Source: Candidatus Aminicenantota bacterium
Lineage (GTDB): Bacteria > Acidobacteriota > Aminicenantia > UBA2199
Direction: 5' to 3'
Length of the DNA stretch: 26,598 nt
Assembly: GCA_020355945.1 (NCBI GenBank)
Contig: CP070627.1
Coordinates: forward strand, 60,105-86,702
The translations under genes were made by a program, and so were the position numbers. Shown piece by piece: positions 26,301 to 26,598 of this stretch. The notes under the pieces are model-generated. The model saw nothing but the letters and a program-made list of their open reading frames with translations, was not told the DNA's origin and ran no database searches. The stretch's first letter is position 1; every line of letters starts with the position of its first letter.

Positions 26301-26598
26301 ACCCGTGAAACCATTCCTATCGGTCAACCCATTGCCAATACCACTGCATATATTTTAGACAAATCATTTTGCCCGGTTCCATTGGGAGTCAGCGGCGAGC
26401 TTTTTATCGGCGGCCATGGACTGGCCAGGGGATATTTAAACCAACCGGAATTAACAGCAGAAAAGTTTTGCCTCCGGCGGCCAGGGGGCGAGAGCATTAC
26501 GCAGAGCGCAGAGCGCACAGCGTTTGGTGCAAAGCACGCAGCCTTTTTAGGCTCCCCTCGCCGAGGGGCCCCTGGACCCCCCCGCAAAAACTTTTTAT
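5388..26598 (+). CDS. Giant hybrid NRPS/PKS megasynthase, C-terminus beyond window
   Basis: One uninterrupted frame of at least 7070 codons; the same frame was confirmed by motif positions in every module. Order: C1-A1-PCP1, C2-A2-PCP2, KS1-AT1-KR1-ACP1, C3-A3-PCP3, KS2-KR2-ACP2 (no AT), C4-A4 cut at the edge. There is no epimerase, methyltransferase, dehydratase, enoylreductase or thioesterase in the visible part. It assembles a peptide on phosphopantetheine arms in the cytoplasm; predicted core Val, X-C2(OH), X-C2(OH), Ile. ATG at 5388 is chosen because GAGG (5379-5382) precedes it and the C-domain begins a few residues later. Unusual features are a missing AT in module 5 and many in-frame DNA repeats in loops of the C and A domains. 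Substrate calls are by-eye pocket readings. Confidence 0.97.
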   Translation, partial: MRKLEKRNIQDILALTPMQEGMLYHYLMDPSSGVYFEQLCLNLCGKINIKRFRQAWNIVIEANDMLRVVFFWEKMKDPIQVVLKNHHLEPEYYDLSTGPGDKPELLEKIKTRDKQEKFDLEKVPFRVKLCKIDEDKHVMIISYHHILFDGWSTGIILGEFFQAYEEWGKERRQLKPPVKAKFKEFIKVIGSRDVQKEEKFWRDYLKGFDAPTGLSIKRQSKGKTAAAAQVETHSLQLESDLKKEMEDFVKKHKITLAGLLYTSWAVLLQKYSNSSAVIFGTTVSGRSVQVKGIENTVGLFINTLPLPVNTDGHETTAELLYRIDDSLRTRDLYQHTSLVNIKEWSEIDSKQELFDCIIAIENYPLHHRVPGETGMLSLQSYTMAEESHYDLTVTITTHQHEDIRVNFSYKTDCCDKKSILGLAGHFSRIIRDIIAAPGKKVSAVEMLEKQEKRRLLLDFNDTTREYPRDKTIHELFEEQMEQIPDHIALVGKVTAFGAMQLTYRQVNESTNQLAHRLKEKGMGPDTIVGIIGDRSLQMIIGVLGILKSGGAYLPIELESPGERIAFFLADTNTRMLLCQGDEINQVSQVPGVSEFSEIIDINKIVKDSETSLTPITSFSQTPQPGPANLAYVIYTSGSTGFPKAVMVAHKNVVRLVKNTDYVELSEETRLLQTGAPGFDATTFEIWGVLLQGGRLYVAPNDLVLDVHWLAQALKTHHINTLWLTASLFNQLVQQNAAMFSGLEWLLVGGEVLSPQHINLTRRKNKKLNIVNGYGPTENTTFSTTYRIDREFRDNIPIGKPICNSTAYIMDLYNHLQPIGVTGELWVGGEGVSRGYLNNPELTAEKFDHDLWDYHDYHDEKNKSFCGESRGPRGAGSLKWQSAFPHPLCAMHHAQCSRPLVAEGKKIYKTGDLARWLEDGNIEFLGRIDFQVKIRGFRIELEEIQNHLLRTGKIKETVVLAKEDKKGDKYLAAYIVPKTEYQSLLHQVREELTNVLPGYMVPSYFIRLERIPLTPNGKIDRKALPEPGIKTGKDYIPPQNEIQERLVEIWSHILGIQKEKISIDHHFFKIGGHSLKATSLISRIHRAFNIKLKLTEVFKRPTIRQLSQYIKSAVKEQYRSIEAVEKKEYYKLSSAQERLYYLQRLDPGGSAYNIPAAWILKGNADKNRLESIYQKLIRKHESLRTSFEIVGKEPVQRVHDEVVFEIECGDLAPDEENYKLQNTKYKQIPNHKSQITNKEELFGQINAFGGIDGTGNTKGIESAASTIKNFVRPFDLSYAPLLRLGLVELKNEKYLLMIDMHHIVSDGTSMEILAREFMALYAGESLSPLKLQYKDYSQWRSSAHQKESIKKQESYWLKVLGGELPVLELPTDYIRPNVYSFAGGSRDFEMDTQETDLLKKLALEKDTTLFTLLLALYNIFLFKITGCEDIMVGTPTAGRRHGDLAPIVGMFVNTLAIRQFPQGEKKIDLFLEEVNKTTLEAFENQEYLFEDLVKHEELNINRNTSRNPLFDTMMVLQNMEIPAIKIPGLELAPLTLESQAAKFDISLIAEEIDGKLHFTFEYRTHLFKKVTIERFIKYFHKIVSAALASPALKLAEIEILPVEEKRQLLVDFNDTAVPYPEDKTIRQLFAEMVEGFPDHTGLIALGTTKQTIHVTYRELNEKSNQLAGVLIEKGVQPGNIVGIMVDRSIEMIISLLAITKAGGAYLPIEPAYPEERKKYMLDDSRARLLLSNVDHFNCQLSIVNCQLSMNDRTTPGIVFSTPQPAARNSQLAYIIYTSGSTGKPKGVMVEHGNVTRLVKNTNFINAGPGERLLLTGALVFDITTFETWYPLLNGLTLFLTDQEVILNAEKLANLIVKTNISILHLIPQLFSQLASRRLDIFKGLRYFLVGGDRVPPDYINRLRTAYPGLKILHMYGPTENTTFSTFFPVDKEYPMTIPIGKPVSNSSVYILSPHDTLQPIGIPGELCTAGPGVARGYLNNPELTAQKFDQDLWDYQDYQDKNKKIPGKNYTHHSTTHHSPLTIYHTGDLARWLPDGNIEFLGRIDHQVKVRGFRIEPGEIENRLLAHDSIQQAVVISKEDKDAGYVLCAYIVTEKVLSVPELREYLAGQLPEYMIPSYFMRLSEIPLTTTGKVDRRCLLTLATNETALGTGVKYVSPQNHIEKKLLETWSELLGKSPGSIGINDNFFDLGGHSLLLTRLQDWLVKNFQKDIPMITLFNHPTIASLARYLTGKEKQDSIPGVKVTEVKETKESGKNKVAIAVIGMACRFPGARNCQEFRNNLKNGIESISFLSDGELEELGVDPGFMNAPHYVPVKGRLEDKLYFDSFFFGYTPAEAGIMDPQVRVFHECVWDALENAGYAPDTDDNIVGLYAGATSNPFWEVLPLRGAGGAGSYAEHWNAVQFSDKDHLSTRIAYKLDLRGPAVSLQTACSTSLAAVDQACRGLLSGACDMALAGGVSVTLHDEGGYLYQEGTILSPEGHCRSFDARASGTVGGNGAGVVVLKPLEKALKDGDTIYAVIKGFALNNDGKNRVGYTAPSAEGQAKAIAAALRMAEIHPETITCIENHGTGTPLGDPIEIQGLNQAFHTSGAGKKNYCALGCVKTNIGHLDAAAGIAGLIKIVLALHHGFIPPSLHFQQANPAFDLENSPFYVNTELKSWQCNGYPRRAGVSSFGLGGTNVHVVLEEAPRETTETTGLAPLHVESASTRYQLILLSAKTPTALDKMSENLAEYFKKNLLNCGNHRDPTNPGPTLADAAYTLHVGRAALPWRRMMICSHSEEAIRKLENPGAPAGAAKQEKPTVIFMFSGQGSQYVNMGRDLYRQEPIFQTQVDTCFQILENITGINMKPVLFPDQQEETEAEKKIYQFLYTTPIKFIFEYSLARLLITWGIQPDAMIGHSFGEYVAACLAGVFSLEDGLFLAALRGELMHQLPPGAMLSVPLSEEDLKPLLPQDISLAAVNGESLCVVSGPVNAIEAFEKQLNQKGHECIRFRVPKAGHSHMVEPIMEEFRKKISRVTFKQPRIPFISGMSGEWVTPPQVMSTAYWTRHLRETVRFAHGLTTLLKEPNPLFLQVGPGRGLTLFVNQHPGKKVDTPTFNLVRQKKEEISDVYYTLTQIGYLWQYGLDIHGRAFYAGKDRKRIPLPTYPFEGNYYPADKNLFKLDAPGIPGAAVSTAAPVMRKKADIGEWFYVPAWEPKMPDHTAVGPADTAQEHLQSPVLIFMDQYGLGLQLKEQLEQQGLEVIALQQGVSANPCCAQDYDEWLKQLMKQGKVLSRVYHLWGIGAGDRQESPRQKIDKALAEGFYSVFFLVQALGKQCMEVSPEIDLQVVTSHVHEVTGEEQLCPENAPVYGLCKVIPQEYPGIRCRCIDVPLPPRDDSEDQGQWRQELVSELCSYGKEEGNPVVAYRGRSRRVQVFKPKRLEKPLPDKLPLKQGGVYLITGGTGFIGLTLARHLAKSYKAKLILIGRTVFPPRETWDQLLSTRSAGSPDKTMIRKIRELKEIEEIGTGVLVLTADVSQPQQMHAAFKQAEEKFGTINGVIHSAGMVSDQAYVAIRDMEKTGPEMHFRPKIYGLLVLEEILKDRPVDFCMVMSSTSAILGGLGLGAYSAANCFMDAYIHALNRSPGACSRWLSVNWDGWLREEQQSRDTSPGSIIRQLAMTPAQGAESFERILAGEGIKQVIQCSGDLQIRVNQWLNRGRFQAGEEHAPAAPASSRQPRPALDTPYEAPANPVEQTLANMWEELLGYDRVGRGDGFFQLGGDSLKAVIVTSKIHKIFSIKISLKEFFAAPTIAALARCITGAAKGGFYSIEPVEKKDYYTLSSTQKRMFILHQLEKNDLSYNIHSLVTLEGDIKKDRLEDIFRQLIHRHEILRTSFHLVSGKPVQRAHEAVEFKIECYDLAREADKEKAIIKNFIRAFALSRAPLLRVGLIALKEKKHLMMVDMHHIVSDGTSIGLLIKEFMGLYQGKTLSPLALQYKDYADWQQREWGGDRFKRQQDYWLQTLAGEVPVLNLPYDFDPPAALNFEGRQLWFELPVDETKALKELAAAEDVTLYMVLLSAYMILLSKISGQEDVVIGAPVAGRDHADVQGIIGMFVNTLVLRGFPVLEKGYRHLLMELKNLVLAAFENQDYPFEDLVEQKGLSGELERNPLFDAAFVLQNMDVPGMEIPGLKLKPYDIDNRWSNFDLTLMAEEIGQTIRCAFEYKTTRFSHETIERLNRYFRKVIDGVVVNPGQRIGQIEILSQAEYRQILLEFNHSETVPIKDKLLHQLFARQVEQSPDNTAVIGMPHGEPHPAKGEETRFIASDPGRHHVHLTYSRLDRCADQLAGLLIEKGVTADTIVGIMLERSLEMIIGILGILKAGGAYLPIDPANPGERVNYILADSSAGVLLTYPGLTGKLSMVNCQLLMVNEKPSAGQRHPRLSPWVNAPVTCLAYVIYTSGSAGKPKGVMVDHGSVTRLVKNTNFIDAGPGERLLLTGALVFDITTFEIWYPLLNGLTLFLTDQEVILNAGKLEKFIVKANISLLHLIPQLFIQLASARLDIFKGLRYFLVGGDWVRPEYINRLRTAYPSLKILHMYGPTENTTFSTFFPVDKEYPVTIPIGKPVSNTTVYILSRYGGLQPIGVPGELCVGGPGVARGYLNRPGLTAEKFLYSRFYRSYMSYRSYISKKIYKTGDLGQWLADGNIRFLGRIDFQVKIRGYRIELEEIRSALTQHRQIKEAVVVDRLEEDGHRYLCAYWVPAKPLLADETVDLTISELRAFLSVKLPSYMIPSYFVPLETIPLTSSGKIDRKALPDPDKLNIKLDSSYVEPVEELDLLLARIWKEVLKIDRVGIHDNFFDIGGNSIKILQVNQRLNETLNVSVPVVNLFQYPTISSLKGYLRDQGSPGGSPLAAEAEQDRWHREQQGRLLTDIAVIGVSGRFPGAKNIHQFWENLEKGIESISFFTSHELEEAGVSRQLLQDPNYVKACGILEDKDQFDAAFFNYTRQEVQVMDPQIRIFHECVWEALEDAGYNPETYHKPIGLYTGASNNLGWEVLAHLLARDEMMNSFQAVQLTNSHFIPNWISYKLDLKGPAVYVSTACSTSLTAIHTAYNALLTGDCALALAGGVSLKVEEKAGYLYQEGVVLSPDGHCRAFDNSAKGTVGGEGAVAVLLKPLEQAVQDGDHVYAVIKSSAMNNDGSQRVGFSAPSVDGQAEAISRVFRRAGIPPESITFVETHGTGTILGDPIEIKALKQAFNTREKGFCAIGSVKSNIGHLDSAGGAAGFVKVALALKHKKIPPTLHFEIPNRQLDLVDSPFYVNTFLRHWEPGAYPLRAGVSSFGIGGTNVHMVLEEAPEGTGGLAPVDTAQPSQQYQLILLSAKTQSALDLAAKNLAEYLRKNPGIDLADLAYTLQIGRKTFNYRWMTVCSTLQEAAAALAEPQVGTEKPGPATDSEAQSLRQIGQSWLKGREIDWMAFYRGKKRYRLSLPTYPFEGQRYWIKGDPWQIKDLQQESPKPQPARKEDIADWFYVPRWTPFTPVMTHQDKKESRCFLLFINKHPLVLQLVQRLRSAGTGEGENHVVVIVAKGNAFKKAGDHEFLINPHNKDDYRKLFTELNRMRVFPNCIVHTWNVTGADEQFEPGVIGPGFYSLVYLAAVIGEQDFSGEIRIDMVSTGLQEVIGNEPIVPEKAVILGPLKVIPQEYPYIICRSIDIELPPAGSSRESILTDYLVHEFLTGVEGNPGFSGSDIAYRNQYRWVKGYEPVRLEAPPGEIPVLRDRGVYLITGGCGGIGYVLAQYLVKRVRARLVLTGRSALVPGEASDPKMMKINHLEAAGAEVLYFAADAADKRRMAEVVEKAEEAFAPINGVIHAAGTTTGKSVACPVEEVGEAECQDQFRPKIQGTLVLAKLFRDRALDFCLLTSSLSPILGGLGFCAYSAANAFMDAFSFQTNRSGSTRWLSVNWADWNFPQQRNISLVLGASVTESLITPEEGTETFQRILTLVPSPVQQVIVSAGDLQTRIQQWVNLESLRTAKSDFPEPADTTGTPGQFYARPHLTTAYIAPRTPVEQTIAHVWQQQFGFEKIGIRDDFFELGGDSLKAISMISRIHKDLQTRVRLNDFFARPDIESLAQYITAAEKGEYASVPPVEKREYYVLSPAQKRLYLLDRMENLGTSYNMPLAIVLTGEPDRERLREVFAALIQRHESFRTCFKMLEDQPVQVVHQEVEFEIQYFGIHEIHEKVYLATEDTENTEGVAPPTYYCSRNTQMPDEKFWNENKVLQHSNTEGTACSPQPEIALISSFIRPFDLSGAPLLRVGLIYLEKQRHILVVEMHHIITDGISHQVLVRDFMALYEQKPLPPLSLQYKDYAQWQSSTQQRESVNQQEEFWLKQLQGEIPVLDLPLDYARPVVRGFTGGAVNGELSGEQLNRLKEIARSQGATLFIVLLAVYNIFLAKISGQEDILVGTPTAGRRHANLETIIGMFVNTLVLRNYPLSRETFDRFLRQVKQQTLPAFENQDYPFEELVEKVVKERDTSRNPLFDTAFVLQSQVSGDLPLPGSGETTMGDLTIKPLELEKNASPFDLILEMIELEEKIHFSLQYCDKLFARETIRRFTGYLKQLISSVIENPGVRICEIDMIPGEEKQRLLHEFNQADMEFPREKTLHGLFTEQAEQNPDRIALVGPKLQNTNYKIQTNSKSQNTNYKQIDVLRADVNAFAEGHLSYNELNDRSNQLAHVLIEKGVQPDTIVGIMLDRCVEMIIGLLGILKAGGAYLPIDPGYPEERKQYMLADSKARILLTLSNHSSWFFSTPEAFKTCPKGTSSRLHLSSAPATSLAYTIYTSGTTGKSKGTLTTHRNVIRVVKNTNYIELKNSDRILQLSNYAFDGSTFDIYGALLNGALLVMIKKEDVLNGERLSRIIAYEQITVFFLTTALFNTIVDINPDCLSGVRKVLFGGEQISVPHTRRALDHLGKNRIIHVYGPTETTVYATYYFINTIDETRETIPIGQPIANTTAYILDKSFCPVPLGVSGELFIGGHGLARGYLNQPELTAEKFCLRRPGGESITQSAERTAFGAKHAAFLGSPRRGAPGPPRKNFL
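6866..6880 (+). repeat. GC hairpin CGCCTTCGGCG at A1 loop site I
   Basis: The CGCC-TTC-GGCG hairpin is translated in frame between IALVG and LTYRQ of A1. The same hairpin core occurs at 9122-9132 in C2 and a decayed form near 25450 in A4, the latter at the equivalent A-domain position. Confidence 0.5.
7142..7178 (-). repeat. Degenerate GGTGAGT-like repeats at A1 loop site II
   Basis: GGTGAGT followed by several GTGAGT/AGTGA variants, resembling the reverse complement of the ACTCACC heptamer found at 11415-11450. It lies between the MLLC and LAYVIYTSG parts of A1, the same position where A2 and A3 carry AATTGTC arrays. Highly decayed, so the relation is tentative. Confidence 0.3.
7941..7958 (+). 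repeat. GATTACCAT 9-mer x2 at A1 loop site III
   Basis: Two tandem GATTACCAT units, with a partial one before and after, give the peptide DYHDYHD after PELTAEKF. The equivalent stretch in A2 (11364-11381) has GATTACCAG in every unit. Confidence 0.85.
7971..8102 (+). repeat. ~130-bp palindromic element, orientation 1, in A1 loop site III
   Basis: Runs from AAAAGTTTTTGCGGGG to GGTCGCCGAAGGCAAAA and aligns along its length with the reverse complement of 26461-26597. A central hairpin at 7998-8012 is CCCCGC-GGC-GCGGGG. Shared blocks include GGGGAGCCTAAAA and AATGCTCTCGCCCCCTGG. The element is read through in frame between PELTAEKF and YKTGDL, adding about 44 residues. No transposase is encoded, so it resembles palindromic or MITE-like elements such as those known to insert into Rickettsia genes. 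Confidence 0.85.
9033..9095 (+). repeat. 63-bp array of nine heptamers in C2
   Basis: Nine 7-bp units in the order AATTACA x2, AAATACA x2, then AACAAAT, TCCAAAT, CACAAAT, CCCAAAT and TACAAAC, exactly 63 bp and therefore frame-neutral. 58 of 63 positions match the array at 25360-25422 in A4. Here it is read as NYKLQNTKYKQ..., in A4 in another frame. It lies in the C-domain loop between the EIECGDL and FVRPFDL segments; C3 has no insert there. Confidence 0.95.
9105..9133 (+). repeat. Two-part GC hairpin element in C2, copy a
   Basis: CTTTTTGGGC, spacer, then AACGCCTTCGGCGG. The second part is a perfect CGCC-TTC-GGCG hairpin (9122-9132). The same order of parts follows the heptamer array in A4 (25431-25466) and appears inverted at 25733-25770. 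Confidence 0.65.
10593..10627 (+). repeat. AATTGTC heptamer x5 at A2 loop site II
   Basis: Five exact tandem AATTGTC units encode a repeating NCQLSIV peptide between the RLLLS and LAYIIYTSG segments of A2. A3 has a decayed array of the same unit at the equivalent site. Confidence 0.97.
10668..10695 (+). repeat. CCGCAAC-type heptamers x4 at A2 loop site II
   Basis: CCGCAAC, CCGCGGC, TCGCAAC, TCACAAC in tandem directly before the LAYIIYTSG motif, a second heptamer family in the same loop. Confidence 0.7.
11364..11381 (+). repeat. GATTACCAG 9-mer x2 at A2 loop site III
   Basis: Two tandem GATTACCAG units preceded by CCAGGATTTATGG, giving DYQDYQD. The A1 counterpart is the same except that every CAG is CAT. 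Confidence 0.85.
11415..11450 (+). repeat. ACTCACC heptamer array at A2 loop site III
   Basis: ACTCACC, a shortened interruption, then three exact ACTCACC units just before IYHTGDL of A2. Adds a His/Thr/Ser-rich stretch (THHSTTHHS). Confidence 0.92.
12147..16765 (+). other. Module 3: KS1-AT1-KR1-ACP1, complete malonate-extending, ketoreducing PKS module
   Basis: KS1 (residues about 2254-2685) has Cys2429 in TACSTS, His2565 in HGTGTPLGDP and His2606 in NIGHLD, a complete triad. AT1 (about 2799-3085) has Ser2897 in GHSFGEY, the substrate arginine in LRGELM and His2996 in KAGHSH where malonyl ATs usually have HAFH. Malonyl-CoA is the likely substrate. After the post-AT linker (LPTYPFEG) comes KR1: structural half from WFYVPAW, Rossmann motif TGGTGFIG at 3437 on, catalytic Ser3590 and Tyr3603 (GAYSAAN). 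There is no DH or ER, so the product keeps a beta-hydroxyl. ACP1 has Ser3759 in LGGDSL. It extends the amino acid loaded by A2, giving a gamma-amino-beta-hydroxy acid. Confidence 0.9.
13467..13476 (+). repeat. GGGC-TT-GCCC hairpin after KS1
   Basis: Small hairpin in the KS-AT linker of module 3. A longer version, GGGGGC-TT-GCCCCC, sits at the equivalent point after KS2 (21391-21404). Read as TGLAP here and GGLAP there. Confidence 0.5.
16780..16792 (+). repeat. CCGCC-AAA-GGCGG hairpin in ACP1-C3 linker
   Basis: Perfect 5-bp stem followed by TTTTT. It looks like an intrinsic terminator but lies inside the frame in an interdomain linker, translated as AAKGGF. Its position between modules fits the general pattern of repeats in permissive spots. 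Confidence 0.55.
18269..18290 (+). repeat. AGAGACGCGA...TCGCCTCT hairpin at A3 loop site I
   Basis: Imperfect inverted repeat of a type (GAGACGCGA-TTTA-TCGCGTCTC) that is a common dispersed palindrome in several bacterial groups. Here one arm has lost two bases. It adds an in-frame extension before LTYSRLD of A3. Confidence 0.5.
18568..18606 (+). repeat. Decayed AATTGTC heptamer array at A3 loop site II
   Basis: AATTGTC, AATGGTC, AATTGTC, AATTATT, AATGGTT, AATG in tandem, the same unit as in A2 at 10593-10627 but with substitutions, encoding KLSMVNCQLLMVN. Confidence 0.85.
18635..18668 (+). repeat. GCGCCTGTCACC direct repeat x2 at A3 loop site II
   Basis: Two exact 12-bp copies (18635-18646 and 18657-18668) 10 bp apart, just before LAYVIYTSG of A3. 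Confidence 0.85.
19341..19376 (+). repeat. TATAGGTCT 9-mer x4 at A3 loop site III
   Basis: TATAGGTCT, TATATGTCT, TATAGGTCC, TATATTTCA in tandem, encoding YRSYMSYRSYIS between LTAEKF and YKTGDL of A3. A different family from those in A1, A2 and A4 at the same site. Confidence 0.92.
21376..21830 (+). other. AT-deletion junction in module 5
   Basis: The KS-AT linker (LILLSAKTQSALD to about 21640) runs into a short low-complexity piece and then straight into the post-AT linker (IDWMAFYRGKKRYRLSLPTY, about 21727-21790). About 300 residues present in module 3 are absent. The frame is preserved, so this is a clean deletion or an inherited AT-docking form. Confidence 0.8.
21391..21404 (+). repeat. 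GGGGGC-TT-GCCCCC hairpin after KS2
   Basis: Perfect 6-bp stem in the linker just after VLEEAP of KS2, at the point corresponding to 13467-13476 after KS1. Confidence 0.6.
24015..24070 (+). repeat. CACGAAATA and CACAGAGGA 9-mer arrays in C4
   Basis: CACGAAATA and CACGAAAAA (24015-24032), then CACAGAGGA, CACAGAGAA, CACAGAGGG (24044-24070), all 9-bp units and in frame (TEDTENTEG). They sit in the same C-domain loop that carries the 63-bp heptamer array in C2. Confidence 0.9.
24068..24082 (+). repeat. GGGGGTG-G-CACCCCC inverted repeat in C4
   Basis: Perfect 7-bp arms around one base, directly after the 9-mer array in the C4 loop insertion. Confidence 0.7.
24171..24191 (+). repeat. GCAGCCC heptamer x3 in C4
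   Basis: ACAGCCT, GCAGCCC, GCAGCCC in tandem at the end of the C4 loop insertion, before SSFIRPFDL. Confidence 0.8.
25360..25422 (+). repeat. 63-bp array of nine heptamers in A4 loop site I
   Basis: AATTACA, AAATACA, AATTACA, AAATACA, AACAAAT, TCCAAAT, CACAAAA, TACAAAT, TACAAAC: nine units, 58 of 63 positions matching 9033-9095. Its first unit starts at codon position 2, whereas the C2 copy starts at codon position 1, so the peptides differ (KLQNTNYKIQTNSK...). It lies between IALVG and LSYNELN. Confidence 0.95.
25431..25466 (+). repeat. Two-part GC hairpin element in A4, copy b
   Basis: TGTCCTTCGGGCA, spacer, AACGCCTTTGCCGAGGGG. It follows the 63-bp heptamer array in the same order as in C2, so array and hairpins may move or be copied as one unit. 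Confidence 0.6.
25733..25770 (-). repeat. Two-part GC hairpin element in A4 loop site II, copy c, inverted
   Basis: Two perfect hairpins, ACGCC-GGA-GGCGT (25734-25746) and TGCCC-GAA-GGGCA (25755-25767), with TTAAAA in the spacer. Reverse-complemented it matches the order and sequence of copies a and b. Confidence 0.75.
26461..26597 (-). repeat. ~130-bp palindromic element, orientation 2, in A4 loop site III
   Basis: Reverse-complement relative of 7971-8102, beginning immediately after PELTAEKF. Ends are inverted repeats: AAAAGTTTTGC at 26461-26471 and GCAAAAACTTTT at 26584-26595. The central hairpin (26554-26568) is CCCCTC-GCC-GAGGGG, differing from the A1 copy by a paired, compensating change. 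It is open in the NRPS frame in this orientation as well. The left end overlaps codons for the native Glu-Lys-Phe, so the target itself resembles the element end. Confidence 0.85.

Larger units (their letters stand above)
23748..26598 (+). other. Module 6: C4-A4(Ile), cut by window edge
   Basis: C4 (residues about 6121-6615) opens with LSPAQKRLYLLDRM and has HHIITDG with His6308 and Asp6312. A roughly 60-residue repeat-rich insertion precedes FIRPFDL. A4 (about 6623 to the end) has YTSGTTGKSKG from 6813 and YGPTETT. Pocket residues read DGFFLGVVY plus the expected later Lys, a recognised isoleucine code. The sequence stops inside a palindromic element at loop site III, before YKTGDL, so the rest of A4 and all downstream modules are unseen. 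Confidence 0.87.

Noticed and set aside
26324..26587. An 87-codon minus-strand frame at the right end as a gene
   Set aside because: It is the antisense reading of A4 and of the palindromic element; its peptide is low-complexity and Arg/Pro-rich.

Overview
The window is bacterial chromosomal DNA of intermediate GC content. It is dominated by the 5' part of one giant hybrid non-ribosomal peptide synthetase / polyketide synthase (NRPS/PKS) gene. That reading frame opens at 5388 and stays open to the end of the window, giving at least 7070 codons. The taxon cannot be fixed from sequence alone. Long assembly-line genes combined with many 7-bp and 9-bp simple repeats and small palindromic elements recall genomes of uncultured soil and sediment lineages such as Candidatus Aminicenantes; this is a low-confidence impression.

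Layout. On the minus strand, 1-1748 is the N-terminal part of a membrane sensor histidine kinase (cut by the window edge), preceded by an OsmC-type peroxide-detoxification protein at 1825-2220. A 594-bp divergent intergenic region with a TTCAATG heptamer array leads into plus-strand genes: a DNA-binding-domain-only AraC-family regulator (2815-3192), a B12-binding-domain/radical SAM protein (3396-5084, with a good sigma70-type promoter at 3285-3313), and the megasynthase.

Megasynthase. The domain order is C1-A1-PCP1 | C2-A2-PCP2 | KS1-AT1-KR1-ACP1 | C3-A3-PCP3 | KS2-(AT missing)-KR2-ACP2 | C4-A4 (cut). The A-domain pocket residues read by eye suggest valine for A1 and isoleucine for A4. A2 and A3 share one unassigned hydrophobic-type code. 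Each of A2 and A3 is followed by a ketosynthase plus ketoreductase module with no dehydratase, so the line should make two gamma-amino-beta-hydroxy acid (statine-like) units. The likely product is an N-capped Val-(statine-like)-(statine-like)-Ile... peptide, a pattern reminiscent of pepstatin-type aspartic protease inhibitors. The radical SAM protein and the AraC-like regulator are plausible tailoring and control functions.

Most striking observation. Short DNA repeats of several unrelated families sit in frame inside the megasynthase. They include 7-mer and 9-mer arrays, small GC hairpins, and a ~130-bp palindromic element present in both orientations. Nearly all fall into the same four loop positions: one in C domains (before the FxRPFDL motif) and three in A domains (before LTYxELN, before LAYxIYTSG, and between PELTAEKF and YKTGDL). 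The same 63-bp array is read in two different frames in C2 and A4, so selection is on the DNA or simply on permissiveness, not on the peptide. Two of the A-domain sites bracket a substrate-specificity block that is almost identical between A2 and A3, which suggests repeat-bounded cassette exchange.
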